A stretch of 64,000 bases of DNA. It comes from Streptomyces cavernae. GTDB taxonomy: Bacteria; Actinomycetota; Actinomycetes; Streptomycetales; Streptomycetaceae. Where the stretch lies: assembly GCF_004023625.1 (NCBI RefSeq), contig NZ_RPDJ01000011.1:124001-188000 (forward strand). Direction: 5' to 3'. The notes beneath the pieces were generated by a model. The model was given only the letters and a program-made list of their open reading frames with translations. It was not told the DNA's origin and searched no databases. Below, in pieces: positions 7,228-16,181 of this stretch (within the stretch, counting starts at the first letter, position 1; every line of letters begins with the position of its first letter). Position numbers and translations under genes: made by a program.

Positions 7228-9899
7228 TGGAGTCGGCTGAGATTCGTCGCCGCTGGTTGAGCTTCTTCGAGGAGCGCGGTCACACCGTCGTCCCTTCGGC
7301 GTCGCTCATCGCGGACGACCCGACTCTGCTCCTGGTCAACGCCGGAATGGTGCCGTTCAAGCCCTACTTCCTGGGTGAGGTCAAGCCGTCGTTCGCGCGT
7401 GCCACGAGCGTCCAGAAGTGCGTCCGCACGCCGGACATCGAGGAGGTCGGCAAGACCACCCGGCACGGCACGTTCTTCCAGATGTGCGGCAACTTCTCCT
7501 TCGGCGACTACTTCAAGGAAGGCGCCATCAAATACGCCTGGGAGCTGCTCACCACGCCCCAGGACAAGGGCGGCTACGGTCTGGAGCCCGAGAAGCTCTG
7601 GATCACCGTCTACAAGGACGACGACGAGGCCGAGCGCATCTGGCACGAGATCGTCGGCGTGCCCAAGGAGCGCATCCAGCGCCTCGGCATGAAGGACAAC
7701 TACTGGTCCATGGGCGTACCCGGCCCCTGCGGCCCGTGCTCCGAGATCAACTACGACCGCGGCCCCGAGTTCGGTGTCGAGGGCGGCCCCGCCGTCAACG
7801 ACGAGCGGTACGTGGAGATCTGGAACCTGGTCTTCATGCAGTACGAGCGCGGCGAGGGCACCTCGAAGGAGGACTTCGAGATCCTCGGTGAGCTGCCCAG
7901 CAAGAACATCGACACCGGCCTCGGCCTCGAGCGTCTCGCCATGATCCTGCAGGGCGTGCAGAACATGTACGAGATCGACACCTCCATGGCCGTCATCAAG
8001 AAGGCCACCGAGCTGACCGGTGTCGCCTATGGCGACGCCCACGCCTCGGACGTCTCCCTGCGCGTGGTCACCGACCACATCCGCACCGCCGTGATGCTCA
8101 TCGGCGACGGCGTCACGCCCGGCAACGAGGGCCGCGGCTATGTCCTGCGCCGCATCATGCGCCGCGCCATCCGCAACATGCGTCTGCTCGGTGCCACGGG
8201 CCCGGTCGTCCAGGACCTGATCGACACCGTCATCGAGATGATGGGCCAGCAGTACCCGGAGCTCATCAGCGACCGCGAGCGCATCGAGCGGGTCGCCCTC
8301 GCCGAGGAGTCCGCCTTCCTGAAGACCCTGAAGGCCGGCACCAACATCCTCGACACCGCCGTCACGGACACCAAGGCCGCCGGCGGCACGGTCCTGGCCG
8401 GCGACAAGGCCTTCCTGCTCCACGACACCTGGGGCTTCCCGATCGACCTCACCCTCGAGATGGCCGCCGAGCAGGGCCTGTCCGTGGACGAGGAGGGCTT
8501 CCGCCGCCTGATGAAGGAGCAGCGGGAGCGCGCCAAGGCCGACGCCCAGGCCAAGAAGACCGGCCACGCCGACCTCGGCGCCTACCGCGAGATCGCCGAC
8601 GCCGCCGGTGAGACCGAGTTCGTGGGCTACACCCAGACCGAGGGCGAGTCCACGATCGTCGGCATCCTCGTCGACGGCCTCTCCTCCCCGGCCGCCACCG
8701 AGGGCGACGAGGTCGAGGTGGTCCTCGACCGCACCCCGTTCTACGCCGAGGGCGGCGGCCAGATCGGCGACACCGGCCGCATCAAGGTGGACACCGGTGC
8801 CGTCATCGAGGTCCGCGACTGCCAGAAGCCGGTTCCGGGCGTCTACGTCCACAAGGGCGTCGTCCAGGTCGGAGAGGTCACCGTCGGTGCCAAGGCCCAG
8901 GCCTCCATCGACGTACGCCGCCGCAAGGCCATCGCCCGCGCCCACTCGGCCACCCACCTCACCCACCAGGCCCTGCGCGACGCCCTCGGCCCGACGGCCG
9001 CCCAGGCCGGTTCCGAGAACCAGCCGGGCCGTTTCCGCTTCGACTTCGGCTCCCCGTCCGCCGTCCCGACGGCCGTGATGACCGATGTCGAGCAGCAGAT
9101 CAACGAGGTGCTCGCCCGCGACCTCGACGTGCACGCCGAGATCATGGGTATCGACGAGGCCAAGAAGCAGGGCGCCATCGCCGAGTTCGGCGAGAAGTAC
9201 GGCGAGCGCGTCCGCGTCGTCACCATCGGTGACTTCTCCAAGGAGCTGTGTGGTGGCACCCACGTCCACAACACCGCCCAGCTCGGCCTGGTGAAGCTGC
9301 TCGGCGAGTCCTCGATCGGCTCCGGTGTGCGCCGTATCGAGGCCCTCGTCGGCGTCGACGCCTACAACTTCCTCGCCCGTGAGCACACGGTCGTCGCCCA
9401 GCTCCAGGAGCTGGTCAAGGGCCGCCCGGAAGAGCTCCCGGAGAAGATCTCCGCCATGCTCGGCAAGCTGAAGGACGCCGAGAAGGAGATCGAGAAGTTC
9501 CGTGCCGAGAAAGTGCTGCAGGCCGCCGCCGGTCTGGCCGAGTCCGCCAAGGACGTCCGCGGGGTGGCCGTGGTCACCGGTCAGGTCCCGGACGGCACCA
9601 CCGCCGACGACCTGCGCAAGCTGGTCCTCGACGTGCGCGGCCGGATCCAGGGCGGCCGGGCCGCCGTGGTCGCCCTGTTCACCGTCAACAACGGCAAGCC
9701 GCTCACGGTCATCGCCACCAACGAGGCCGCCCGCGAGCGCGGTCTGAAGGCCGGTGACCTGGTTCGCACCGCCGCCAAGAGCCTCGGCGGCGGCGGTGGC
9801 GGCAAGCCGGACGTCGCCCAGGGCGGTGGCCAGAACCCGGCCGCCGTCGGCGAGGCCGTCGACGCCGTCGAACGCCTGGTCGCCGAGACGGCCCAGTAA
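7227..9899 (+). CDS. alaS: alanine--tRNA ligase
   Basis: Class II synthetase that charges tRNA-Ala, with an editing domain that removes mischarged Ser and Gly. All parts of the 890-residue enzyme are present: N-terminal catalytic domain (MCGNFSFGDYFKEGAI, CGPCSEI), editing domain with zinc-binding HSATHL and CGGTH motifs, a coiled coil near residues 745-770, and the glycine-rich C-Ala domain (SLGGGGGGKPDVAQGGG). The ATG shares a base with the preceding stop codon. Confidence 0.98.
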   Translation: MESAEIRRRWLSFFEERGHTVVPSASLIADDPTLLLVNAGMVPFKPYFLGEVKPSFARATSVQKCVRTPDIEEVGKTTRHGTFFQMCGNFSFGDYFKEGAIKYAWELLTTPQDKGGYGLEPEKLWITVYKDDDEAERIWHEIVGVPKERIQRLGMKDNYWSMGVPGPCGPCSEINYDRGPEFGVEGGPAVNDERYVEIWNLVFMQYERGEGTSKEDFEILGELPSKNIDTGLGLERLAMILQGVQNMYEIDTSMAVIKKATELTGVAYGDAHASDVSLRVVTDHIRTAVMLIGDGVTPGNEGRGYVLRRIMRRAIRNMRLLGATGPVVQDLIDTVIEMMGQQYPELISDRERIERVALAEESAFLKTLKAGTNILDTAVTDTKAAGGTVLAGDKAFLLHDTWGFPIDLTLEMAAEQGLSVDEEGFRRLMKEQRERAKADAQAKKTGHADLGAYREIADAAGETEFVGYTQTEGESTIVGILVDGLSSPAATEGDEVEVVLDRTPFYAEGGGQIGDTGRIKVDTGAVIEVRDCQKPVPGVYVHKGVVQVGEVTVGAKAQASIDVRRRKAIARAHSATHLTHQALRDALGPTAAQAGSENQPGRFRFDFGSPSAVPTAVMTDVEQQINEVLARDLDVHAEIMGIDEAKKQGAIAEFGEKYGERVRVVTIGDFSKELCGGTHVHNTAQLGLVKLLGESSIGSGVRRIEALVGVDAYNFLAREHTVVAQLQELVKGRPEELPEKISAMLGKLKDAEKEIEKFRAEKVLQAAAGLAESAKDVRGVAVVTGQVPDGTTADDLRKLVLDVRGRIQGGRAAVVALFTVNNGKPLTVIATNEAARERGLKAGDLVRTAAKSLGGGGGGKPDVAQGGGQNPAAVGEAVDAVERLVAETAQ

Positions 9900-9927
9900 G
9901 AATCCACGAAGAAACGGCCACAAAAGT

Positions 9928-10392
9928 ATGCGAAGAGGACGTCGCCTCGCGATCGACGTCGGGGACGCCCGGATCGGGGTCGCCTCCTGCGACCCCGACG
10001 GGATCCTCGCCACCCCGGTCGAAACGGTCCCCGGCCGAGACGTCCCGGCCGCCCAGCGGCGGCTGAAGCAACTGGTCGAGGAGTATGAACCGATCGAGAT
10101 CGTGGTCGGGCTTCCCCGCTCCCTCGGGGGCGGCGAGGGCCCGGCCGCGGCCAAGGTTCGCGGCTTCGCCCGGGAGCTGGCGCAGAATGTGCCGTCCGTG
10201 CCGGTGCGTCTCGTGGACGAGCGGATGACGACGGTGACGGCGAGTCAGGGGTTGCGCGCCTCCGGTGTGCGGTCCAAGAAGGGCAGATCGGTCATCGACC
10301 AGGCGGCCGCGGTGGTGATCCTGCAGAGTGCGCTCGAGGCCGAACGGGCCTCCGGCCAGGCGCCCGGAGAGGGCGTCGAGGTGACTGACTGA
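9928..10392 (+). CDS. ruvX: Holliday junction resolvase-like protein / pre-16S rRNA nuclease YqgF
   Basis: RNase H-fold protein of 154 residues. It carries the family signature LAIDVGDARIGVA at residues 7-19 with the first catalytic Asp, VVGLPRSL in the middle, and the later acidic positions in VDERMTT and the final VIDQAAAV. In E. coli YqgF matures the 5' end of 16S rRNA. ATG 9928 fits the family N-terminus. It lies 28 bp after alaS, as in most actinobacteria. Confidence 0.93.
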   Translation: MRRGRRLAIDVGDARIGVASCDPDGILATPVETVPGRDVPAAQRRLKQLVEEYEPIEIVVGLPRSLGGGEGPAAAKVRGFARELAQNVPSVPVRLVDERMTTVTASQGLRASGVRSKKGRSVIDQAAAVVILQSALEAERASGQAPGEGVEVTD

Positions 10393-10739
10393 TCATGCGG
10401 TTTTCCCGGATACCGGGAAGTACGGCCTCTCGCCCCGCATGGTCGCACTGAATACCGGTACTGGGTGCAGGTCCGTGGTCGGGCAGCCGGGTAGAGCCCC
10501 TGGCCTGCGTCGACCTGAACAGAAGGCCTGCCGGGCGGATGAGGTGGACTGAGCGGCCGGAAGTCGGGCAGGCGGATGCTGAACATCTCTCACTGCAGAT
10601 ATGAATCTCAACTGATCGCGATACGGTAACGTTCCGTGAGATGCGGTGGGTGTTCGAACAGCGACCGCACAGCAGAGAGGCGGACGCAAGCCGTGCCAGA
10701 AGCGCCTCGCGACCGCCGCCTTGCGGCCTGAGGGGATCG
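10393..10739 (+). other. gap between ruvX and mltG
   Basis: I find no gene here. A small inverted repeat TTCCCGG-ATA-CCGGGAA (10403-10419) lies just after ruvX and could be a weak terminator. The rest has lower GC than the genes around it, and the last 100 bp could be read as an N-terminal extension of mltG, but no family protein supports that. Confidence 0.4.
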
Positions 10740-12545
10740 ATGACTGATTATGGCCGGGGCCCAGGCTCCGAACCGTGGCACCCCGAAGACCCGTTGTACG
10801 GAGACGGCAACTGGGGACAGGACTCCTCCTACGGCGGCCAGCAGCAGCACTACCCGCAGCAGCAGTACGGCGACTGGGGCGGACAGGCCGGGTACGACCA
10901 GCAGCACTACGGGACCACAGCCCAGCAGCAGTACGAGGGGCACGGGCAGCCGTATCAGGGACACGGTCAGCAGCAGTGGGACGGTCAGGCACCGCAGGGC
11001 TACCACGGTTACGGGCAGCAGGGGTACGACGGCCAGGGTCACCAGGGCCAGCAAGGTCACCCGAATCATCAGGGGTACGGCGCTCACGGTCAGCAGGGCT
11101 ACGGCGGCCAAGGGCAGGGATACGGGGGGCAGGGTCAGCAGGGCTACGACCCCCACGGCGGACAACAGCACAACGGTGGCTGGCACGGTGCCCCGGAGCA
11201 GGCGCCCGGTCAGTACACCGGCGGCCCGAACGACTCCTACGGAGGACGGCCCGCTCCCTACGGCGGCGAGCAGCCCGGCGGCTACCCGGCCGAGGCGCAG
11301 CGACAGCCGGAACCGCCCGCCAGGCGCCGCGCCGAACCGGAGCCGCCCGAAACCGACTGGGACCCCGGACCGGACCAGGGTGAGCACGCCTTCTTCTCCG
11401 ACCGCGACGATGACGACGACAGCGACGACGAAGCCGAATCCCGCAACGGCAAGGGCGGGAAAAAGCCCAAAAAACGCCGCAGTGGAATGGCCTGTCTGGT
11501 CGTACTGCTGGTCCTCGGCGGCGGTGTCGGCGGAGTCGGATATTACGGCTACCAGTTCTACCAGAATCGTTTCGGCCCGCCTCCGGACTACGCGGGGGAC
11601 GGCACGAGTCAGACCGTGACGGTGACCGTCCCCAAGGGGTCAGGCGGTGCTGCGATCGGTCAGTTGCTGAAGAAGGCGGGCGTCATCAAGAGCGTCGACG
11701 CGTTCGTGGCTGCCCAGGGCGATCATCCGGAGGGAAAAGCCATCCAGGACGGCGTCTACACGCTTCACATGCAGATGTCCGCATCGAGCGCGTTGTCCTT
11801 GATGCTGGATCCCAAGAGCCGCAACAACCTGGTGATTCCCGAGGGCAAGCGAGCGCTCGAAATCTTCGCGATGATCGACAGTCGGCTCGGAGTGAAGAAA
11901 GGGACGACCAGGAACGTCGCTCTGAAGGACTGGAAGAAGCTCGGCCTGCCGGACTGGGCCAATGACAACCCTGACATCAAGGAACCGGTAGAGGGTTTCC
12001 TCTACCCCTCCAGCTATCCGGTCAACAAAGGTATGAAACCCGCGGACGTGCTGAAGGAAATGGTGGCCCAGGCCAACGCAAAGTACGAGGAAATGGGGCT
12101 GGAGAAGAAAGCTGCCGATCTTGGCCTCGACAGCCCGCTGCAACTGCTCACGGTAGCGAGCCTTGTACAGGCCGAGGGCTACAACAAGAGCGACTTCGAG
12201 AAGGTCGCGAGGGTTGTCTACAACCGCCTCAAGCCCAACAACACCGAGACTGTCGGTCGGCTCGAATTCGACTCGACCGTCAACTACCTGAAGGGCGAGT
12301 CCAAGCTGGCCACAGGGCCGGTCGACGAACTGCGGAAGATCGACGATCCCTACAACACCTACAAGGTCACAGGTCTGCCCCCCGGGCCGGTTGGCAACCC
12401 CGGCGAGGTGGCCCTGGAGGCAACACTCGATCCGGCCGAGGGCAACTGGTACTACTTCGTCTCGATCAGCAAGGACAAGACGCTCTTCGCCGAGACGAAC
12501 GAAGAGCACAACCGTAACCGTGAGAAGTACCTTGAGGGGCAGTAG
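10740..12545 (+). CDS. mltG: endolytic transglycosylase MltG with long Q/G/Y-rich cytoplasmic N-terminus
   Basis: YceG/MltG cleaves nascent glycan strands in the cell wall and is thought to set their length. In this 601-residue protein, residues 1-190 are a low-complexity Gln-Gly-Tyr-His region, 200-248 are acidic then basic (DRDDDDDSDD; KKPKKRR), one membrane helix spans about 250-272, and the LysM-like and catalytic domain follows. The catalytic Glu is E479 in SLVQAEG; EFDSTVNYLKG and LPPGPVGNPG are conserved substrate-site motifs. ATG 10740 is preceded by GAGGGG. It begins the mltG-aroE stretch. Confidence 0.93.
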   Translation: MTDYGRGPGSEPWHPEDPLYGDGNWGQDSSYGGQQQHYPQQQYGDWGGQAGYDQQHYGTTAQQQYEGHGQPYQGHGQQQWDGQAPQGYHGYGQQGYDGQGHQGQQGHPNHQGYGAHGQQGYGGQGQGYGGQGQQGYDPHGGQQHNGGWHGAPEQAPGQYTGGPNDSYGGRPAPYGGEQPGGYPAEAQRQPEPPARRRAEPEPPETDWDPGPDQGEHAFFSDRDDDDDSDDEAESRNGKGGKKPKKRRSGMACLVVLLVLGGGVGGVGYYGYQFYQNRFGPPPDYAGDGTSQTVTVTVPKGSGGAAIGQLLKKAGVIKSVDAFVAAQGDHPEGKAIQDGVYTLHMQMSASSALSLMLDPKSRNNLVIPEGKRALEIFAMIDSRLGVKKGTTRNVALKDWKKLGLPDWANDNPDIKEPVEGFLYPSSYPVNKGMKPADVLKEMVAQANAKYEEMGLEKKAADLGLDSPLQLLTVASLVQAEGYNKSDFEKVARVVYNRLKPNNTETVGRLEFDSTVNYLKGESKLATGPVDELRKIDDPYNTYKVTGLPPGPVGNPGEVALEATLDPAEGNWYYFVSISKDKTLFAETNEEHNRNREKYLEGQ

Positions 12546-12649
12546 AGCACGGTCGCGGTCCGGCAAGGAGCGCCACGACTTACCCTGAGCAGATGCGCCG
12601 AGGGCCCGCTGACGCCTTCAGTAGGCCCCTGAACAAGGAATAGCGGATG

Positions 12650-12684
12650 CGGCTGCCTATGAAAAGGGGCATTGCAGGCAGCCG
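12650..12684. terminator. candidate hairpin between mltG and the small minus-strand reading frame
   Basis: CGGCTGCCT (12650-12658) pairs perfectly with AGGCAGCCG (12676-12684) across a 17-nt loop. It lies 104 bp after mltG and 12 bp after the stop of the minus-strand frame, so it could serve either. Confidence 0.4.
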
Positions 12685-12695
12685 TGCGAGAATGC

Positions 12696-12869
12696 TCAGG
12701 CGATGGTGGAGTACCAGTTGCCGTAGGCGTGGTCGTAAGCTTCGGGCTGATCGTACATCCACCCGCGGATGTCGACGTCAGTGTTCTCTACGAAGTCAAA
12801 GTTGAAGTCCGCGCGGGTTCCCTTTGGTGAATCGATGCATGAAGTGCCGTTCGGGTAAAGAGGGTTCAT
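12696..12869 (-). CDS. small hypothetical protein or C-terminal gene remnant
   Basis: A 57-residue frame begins MNPLYPNGTSCIDSPKG and ends GNWYSTIA. It is acidic and aromatic-rich, unlike a random GC-rich shadow, and the DNA has clearly lower GC than its neighbours. The frame stays open for some codons upstream of the ATG toward the aroE start, so it may be the tail of a longer gene cut by rearrangement, not a complete small gene. I see no convincing ribosome-binding site. No family recognised. Confidence 0.3.
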   Translation of the reverse strand: MNPLYPNGTSCIDSPKGTRADFNFDFVENTDVDIRGWMYDQPEAYDHAYGNWYSTIA

Positions 12870-12932
12870 TCCGGATGTGGTCGCAAATGCGTGACAACGT
12901 ATTCTCAGGCAGTAGAGGGGCGAGGAGGAGTA

Positions 12933-13760
12933 ATGGCTGACCGGAGCAGGGCCGCCGTCCTCGGCTCACCGATCGCCCATTCCCTCTCCCCGGTGCTGCA
13001 CCGTGCCGCCTACACCGAACTGGGACTGGGCGACTGGTCGTACGACCGGTTCGAAGTCGACGAGGCCGCGCTGCCGGGCTTCCTCGCGGAGCTCGGCCCC
13101 GAGTGGGCCGGGCTGTCGCTGACCATGCCGTTGAAGCGGGCCGTGATCCCGCTGCTCGACGGGATCAGCGACACCGCGGCCTCGGTCGAGGCCGTCAACA
13201 CCGTCGTCCTCACCGAGGACGGGCGGCGCGTCGGCGACAACACCGACATCCCCGGGATGGTCGCCGCGCTGCGCGAGCGCGGCATCGAACAGGTCGACTC
13301 CGCCGCGATCCTCGGCGCCGGTGCCACGGCCTCCTCCGCACTGGCCGCGCTCGCCCGCATCTGCACCGGAGAAGTCGTCGCGTACGTCCGCAGCGAGGCC
13401 CGTGCCGCCGAGATGCGCCAGTGGGGCGAGCGACTGGACATCGACGTGCGCACCGCCGACTGGTCCGAGGCCGAACGTGCCCTGCGCGCCCCGCTCGTGA
13501 TAGCCACCACCCCGGCGGGCACCACCGACGCACTCTCCGGAGCCGTCCCCGAGCGCCCGGCCACCCTCTTCGACGTGCTGTACGACCCCTGGCCGACCGC
13601 TCTGGCGGCGCGCTGGTCGGCGTACGGCGGCGCCGTCGTCAGCGGACTCGACCTGCTCGTGCACCAGGCCGTCCTCCAGGTCGAGCAGATGACGGGCCGC
13701 TCCCCGGCGCCCCTGGAGGCCATGCGAAAAGCGGGAGAGCACGCGCTCGCCGGACGTTAG
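12933..13760 (+). CDS. aroE: shikimate dehydrogenase
   Basis: NADPH-dependent reduction of 3-dehydroshikimate to shikimate, step four of the aromatic pathway. The 275-residue protein has the substrate-binding LGSPIAHSLSP motif, the catalytic Lys in SLTMPLK, the catalytic Asp in GDNTDIPG, and the dinucleotide-binding LGAGATASS loop. ATG 12933 is preceded by a strong GAGGAG; an upstream ATG at 12891 has none. It opens the dispersed aro gene group. Confidence 0.94.
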   Translation: MADRSRAAVLGSPIAHSLSPVLHRAAYTELGLGDWSYDRFEVDEAALPGFLAELGPEWAGLSLTMPLKRAVIPLLDGISDTAASVEAVNTVVLTEDGRRVGDNTDIPGMVAALRERGIEQVDSAAILGAGATASSALAALARICTGEVVAYVRSEARAAEMRQWGERLDIDVRTADWSEAERALRAPLVIATTPAGTTDALSGAVPERPATLFDVLYDPWPTALAARWSAYGGAVVSGLDLLVHQAVLQVEQMTGRSPAPLEAMRKAGEHALAGR

Positions 13761-13806
13761 GATCCACTCCGGTTCCGCAGGGGGCGGAGCAAGGGGGGAT
13801 TTTGAC

Positions 13807-14286
13807 ATGACCACACAGGCGTCGTGGAAGAGCGAGATGTTCCAGGCCGTGCTGAACTTCCTGCCGGACTGGCTCCAGTGGACGGCGATCGCTCTGGCGG
13901 TGCTCGGCGTTCTCGTCTCCTGGGGCTTCAAGCTCAGGCGCAGGATCGCCCAGCGGCGCGCGGTCAACGCGATCCTGCCCACGCACGGGGGCGAGGGCAG
14001 GGGTGCCGACTATCTGGGTGCGTATGCCCCGCAGCAGCGCCCGGAGCCGGCGCGGCAGAGTGGGCAGGAGCCGCGAGGTGCCGACTTTCTGGGTGCGTAT
14101 GCCCCGCAGCAGCGCCCGGAGCCGGCGCGGCAGAGTGGGCAGGAGCCGCGAGGTGCCGACTTTCTGGGTGCGTATGCCCCGCAGCAGCGCCCGGAGCCGG
14201 CGCGGCAGAGTGGGCAGGAGCCGCGAGGTGCCGACTTCCTCGGTGCCTACGCCCCGCAGCCGCGCCAGGAGAGCAGCCGGTCCTGA
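13807..14286 (+). CDS. single-pass membrane protein with C-terminal 25-residue tandem repeats
   Basis: A 159-residue protein of unknown function. An amphipathic start is followed by one membrane helix (about residues 24-44, LQWTAIALAVLGVLVSWGF) and a strongly basic patch (KLRRRIAQRR), which predicts a cytoplasmic C-terminus. That tail is three complete and one partial copy of a 25-residue repeat starting GADFLGAYAPQ, proline-, glutamine- and arginine-rich. The repeats are nearly identical in DNA as well as protein, so they are recent or kept homogeneous. The gene sits between aroE and aroC on the same strand. A role in the shikimate pathway is not implied by the sequence. Confidence 0.8.
   Translation: MTTQASWKSEMFQAVLNFLPDWLQWTAIALAVLGVLVSWGFKLRRRIAQRRAVNAILPTHGGEGRGADYLGAYAPQQRPEPARQSGQEPRGADFLGAYAPQQRPEPARQSGQEPRGADFLGAYAPQQRPEPARQSGQEPRGADFLGAYAPQPRQESSRS
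14002..14271 (+). repeat. 75-bp in-frame tandem repeat (3.6 copies)
   Basis: Copies start at 14002, 14077, 14152 and 14227. The second and third are identical over 75 bp as read. The first differs by one base (TAT for TTT) and the last is partial and diverges at several third positions. The period keeps the frame and encodes 25 residues. Confidence 0.95.
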
Positions 14287-14475
14287 CCGCCCCGTGTTCC
14301 GCCTGCCCTGGATCCCGTCCGTCTGCTGGACCAGGTCCGGGCGGTGGGCCCGGACGTGGGAGGATCGAGAGTGGCGGGCCAGGGCCGCGCACCCGGTCGC
14401 GCCGTCGCCGTACGCGAGGACGCGCGTACGCAGGGCAGTACGCAGTACCAGGGCGCGAAGTCATGAGGAGCACCG

Positions 14476-15660
14476 TTGAGCAGGTTGCGCTGGCTGACCG
14501 CGGGGGAGTCCCACGGCCCCGCACTCGTCGCGACGCTGGAGGGCCTTCCCGCCGGCGTGCCGATCACCACGGACATGGTGGCGGACCACCTGGCGCGGCG
14601 GCGTCTCGGCTATGGGCGCGGTGCCCGGATGAAGTTCGAGCGCGACGAGGTCACCTTCATCGGCGGCGTCCGCCACGGCCTGACCCTGGGCTCCCCGGTG
14701 GCGATCATGGTCGGCAACACCGAGTGGCCCAAGTGGGAGCAGGTCATGGCCGCCGACCCGGTCGACCCGGAGGTGCTCGCCGGGCTTGCCCGTAACGCCC
14801 CGCTGACCCGGCCGCGCCCCGGCCACGCCGACCTCGCGGGCATGCAGAAGTACGGTTTCGACGAGGCGCGGCCGATCCTGGAGCGGGCCTCGGCACGCGA
14901 GACCGCGGCCCGGGTGGCGCTCGGCGCGGTGGCGCGCTCGTACCTGAAGGAGACGGCCGGGATCGAGATCGTCTCGCACGTGGTGGAGCTGGCCGCCGCC
15001 AAGGCCCCGTACGGCGTGTACCCCAAGCCCTCCGACGTCGAGAAGCTCGACGCTGACCCGGTGCGCTGCCTGGACGCGGACGCGTCGAAGGCGATGGTCG
15101 CGGAGATCGACCAGGCCCACAAGGACGGCGACACCCTCGGCGGGGTCGTCGAGGTGCTCGCCTACGGAGTGCCGGTGGGACTCGGCTCGCACGTGCACTG
15201 GGACCGGCGGCTCGACGCCCGGCTGGCGGCGGCGCTGATGGGCATCCAAGCCATCAAGGGCGTCGAGGTCGGCGACGGTTTCGACCTGGCGCGGGTACCG
15301 GGTTCGAAGGCGCACGACGAGATCCTGGCCACCGACGAGGGAATCAAGCGGGCCTCCGGACGCTCCGGCGGCACCGAGGGCGGGCTGGCCACGGGCGAGC
15401 TGCTCCGGGTGCGGGCGGCGATGAAGCCGATCGCGACGGTGCCGCGGGCGCTGCAGACGGTGGACGTGGCCACGGGTGAGCCCACGCAGGCGCATCACCA
15501 GCGCTCGGACGTCTGCGCGGTGCCGGCCGCCGGGATCGTCGCCGAGGCGATGGTGGCACTGGTACTGGCGGACGCCGTCGCGGAGAAGTTCGGCGGGGAC
15601 TCCGTGGCCGAGACCCGGCGGAACGTCGAGTCCTACCTCGAGAACCTGGTCGTCCGGTGA
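14476..15660 (+). CDS. aroC: chorismate synthase
   Basis: FMN-dependent elimination of phosphate from 5-enolpyruvylshikimate-3-phosphate to give chorismate, the last common step to aromatic amino acids and folate. At 394 residues it is full length, with signature stretches LTAGESHGPALV, RPRPGHADLAG and RASARETAARVALG. A TTG start at 14476 fits the family N-terminus (SRLRWLTAGESHGP) and has GAGGAG upstream. Its stop overlaps the aroK start. Confidence 0.96.
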   Translation: MSRLRWLTAGESHGPALVATLEGLPAGVPITTDMVADHLARRRLGYGRGARMKFERDEVTFIGGVRHGLTLGSPVAIMVGNTEWPKWEQVMAADPVDPEVLAGLARNAPLTRPRPGHADLAGMQKYGFDEARPILERASARETAARVALGAVARSYLKETAGIEIVSHVVELAAAKAPYGVYPKPSDVEKLDADPVRCLDADASKAMVAEIDQAHKDGDTLGGVVEVLAYGVPVGLGSHVHWDRRLDARLAAALMGIQAIKGVEVGDGFDLARVPGSKAHDEILATDEGIKRASGRSGGTEGGLATGELLRVRAAMKPIATVPRALQTVDVATGEPTQAHHQRSDVCAVPAAGIVAEAMVALVLADAVAEKFGGDSVAETRRNVESYLENLVVR

Positions 15661-16181
15661 GCGGTAGGGGTCCGAGGGTCGTCCTCGTCGGGCCGATGGG
15701 GGTCGGCAAGTCGACCGTGGGCGCACTGCTGGCCGACCGGCTGGGCTGCGGCTTCCGCGACACCGACGAGGACATCGTGGCCGAACAGGGACGCAGCATC
15801 GCCGACATCTTCGTCGACGAGGGCGAGCCCGCCTTCCGCGCCATCGAGAAGCGGGCGGTGCACCGGGCACTCGCCGAGCACGACGGTGTCCTCGCCCTCG
15901 GCGGCGGCTCCATCCTCGACTCGGACACCCGCGCCCTGCTCGACGCACTGCCCGTCGTCTACCTGTCGATGGACGTCGAGGAGGCGGTCAAGCGCACGGG
16001 CCTCAACGTCGCCCGGCCGCTGCTCGCCGTCAATCCGCGCCGCCAGTGGCGCGAGCTGATGGAGGCACGCCGTCATCTGTACACCGAAGTCGCCCGTGCC
16101 GTGGTGTCCACCGACGGCCGCGGCCCCGAAGAGGTCGCACAGGCGGTCCTGGACGCCCTGGAGTTGAAAGAAGAGGCATGA
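15657..16181 (+). CDS. aroK: shikimate kinase
   Basis: ATP-dependent phosphorylation of shikimate. The 174-residue P-loop kinase has GPMGVGKST (Walker A), the shikimate-binding DTDEDI, and GGGSILD. GTG overlaps the aroC stop (GTGA) and the TGA overlaps the aroB ATG, so aroC-aroK-aroB is a translationally coupled operon. Confidence 0.96.
   Translation: MSGRGPRVVLVGPMGVGKSTVGALLADRLGCGFRDTDEDIVAEQGRSIADIFVDEGEPAFRAIEKRAVHRALAEHDGVLALGGGSILDSDTRALLDALPVVYLSMDVEEAVKRTGLNVARPLLAVNPRRQWRELMEARRHLYTEVARAVVSTDGRGPEEVAQAVLDALELKEEA

Noticed and set aside
7002..10154. Very long open frame on the minus strand opposite alaS
   Set aside because: It is a composition shadow of alaS: low-complexity Val/Leu/Gly/Asp sequence, no family motif, no ribosome-binding site, and alaS is unmistakable on the other strand.
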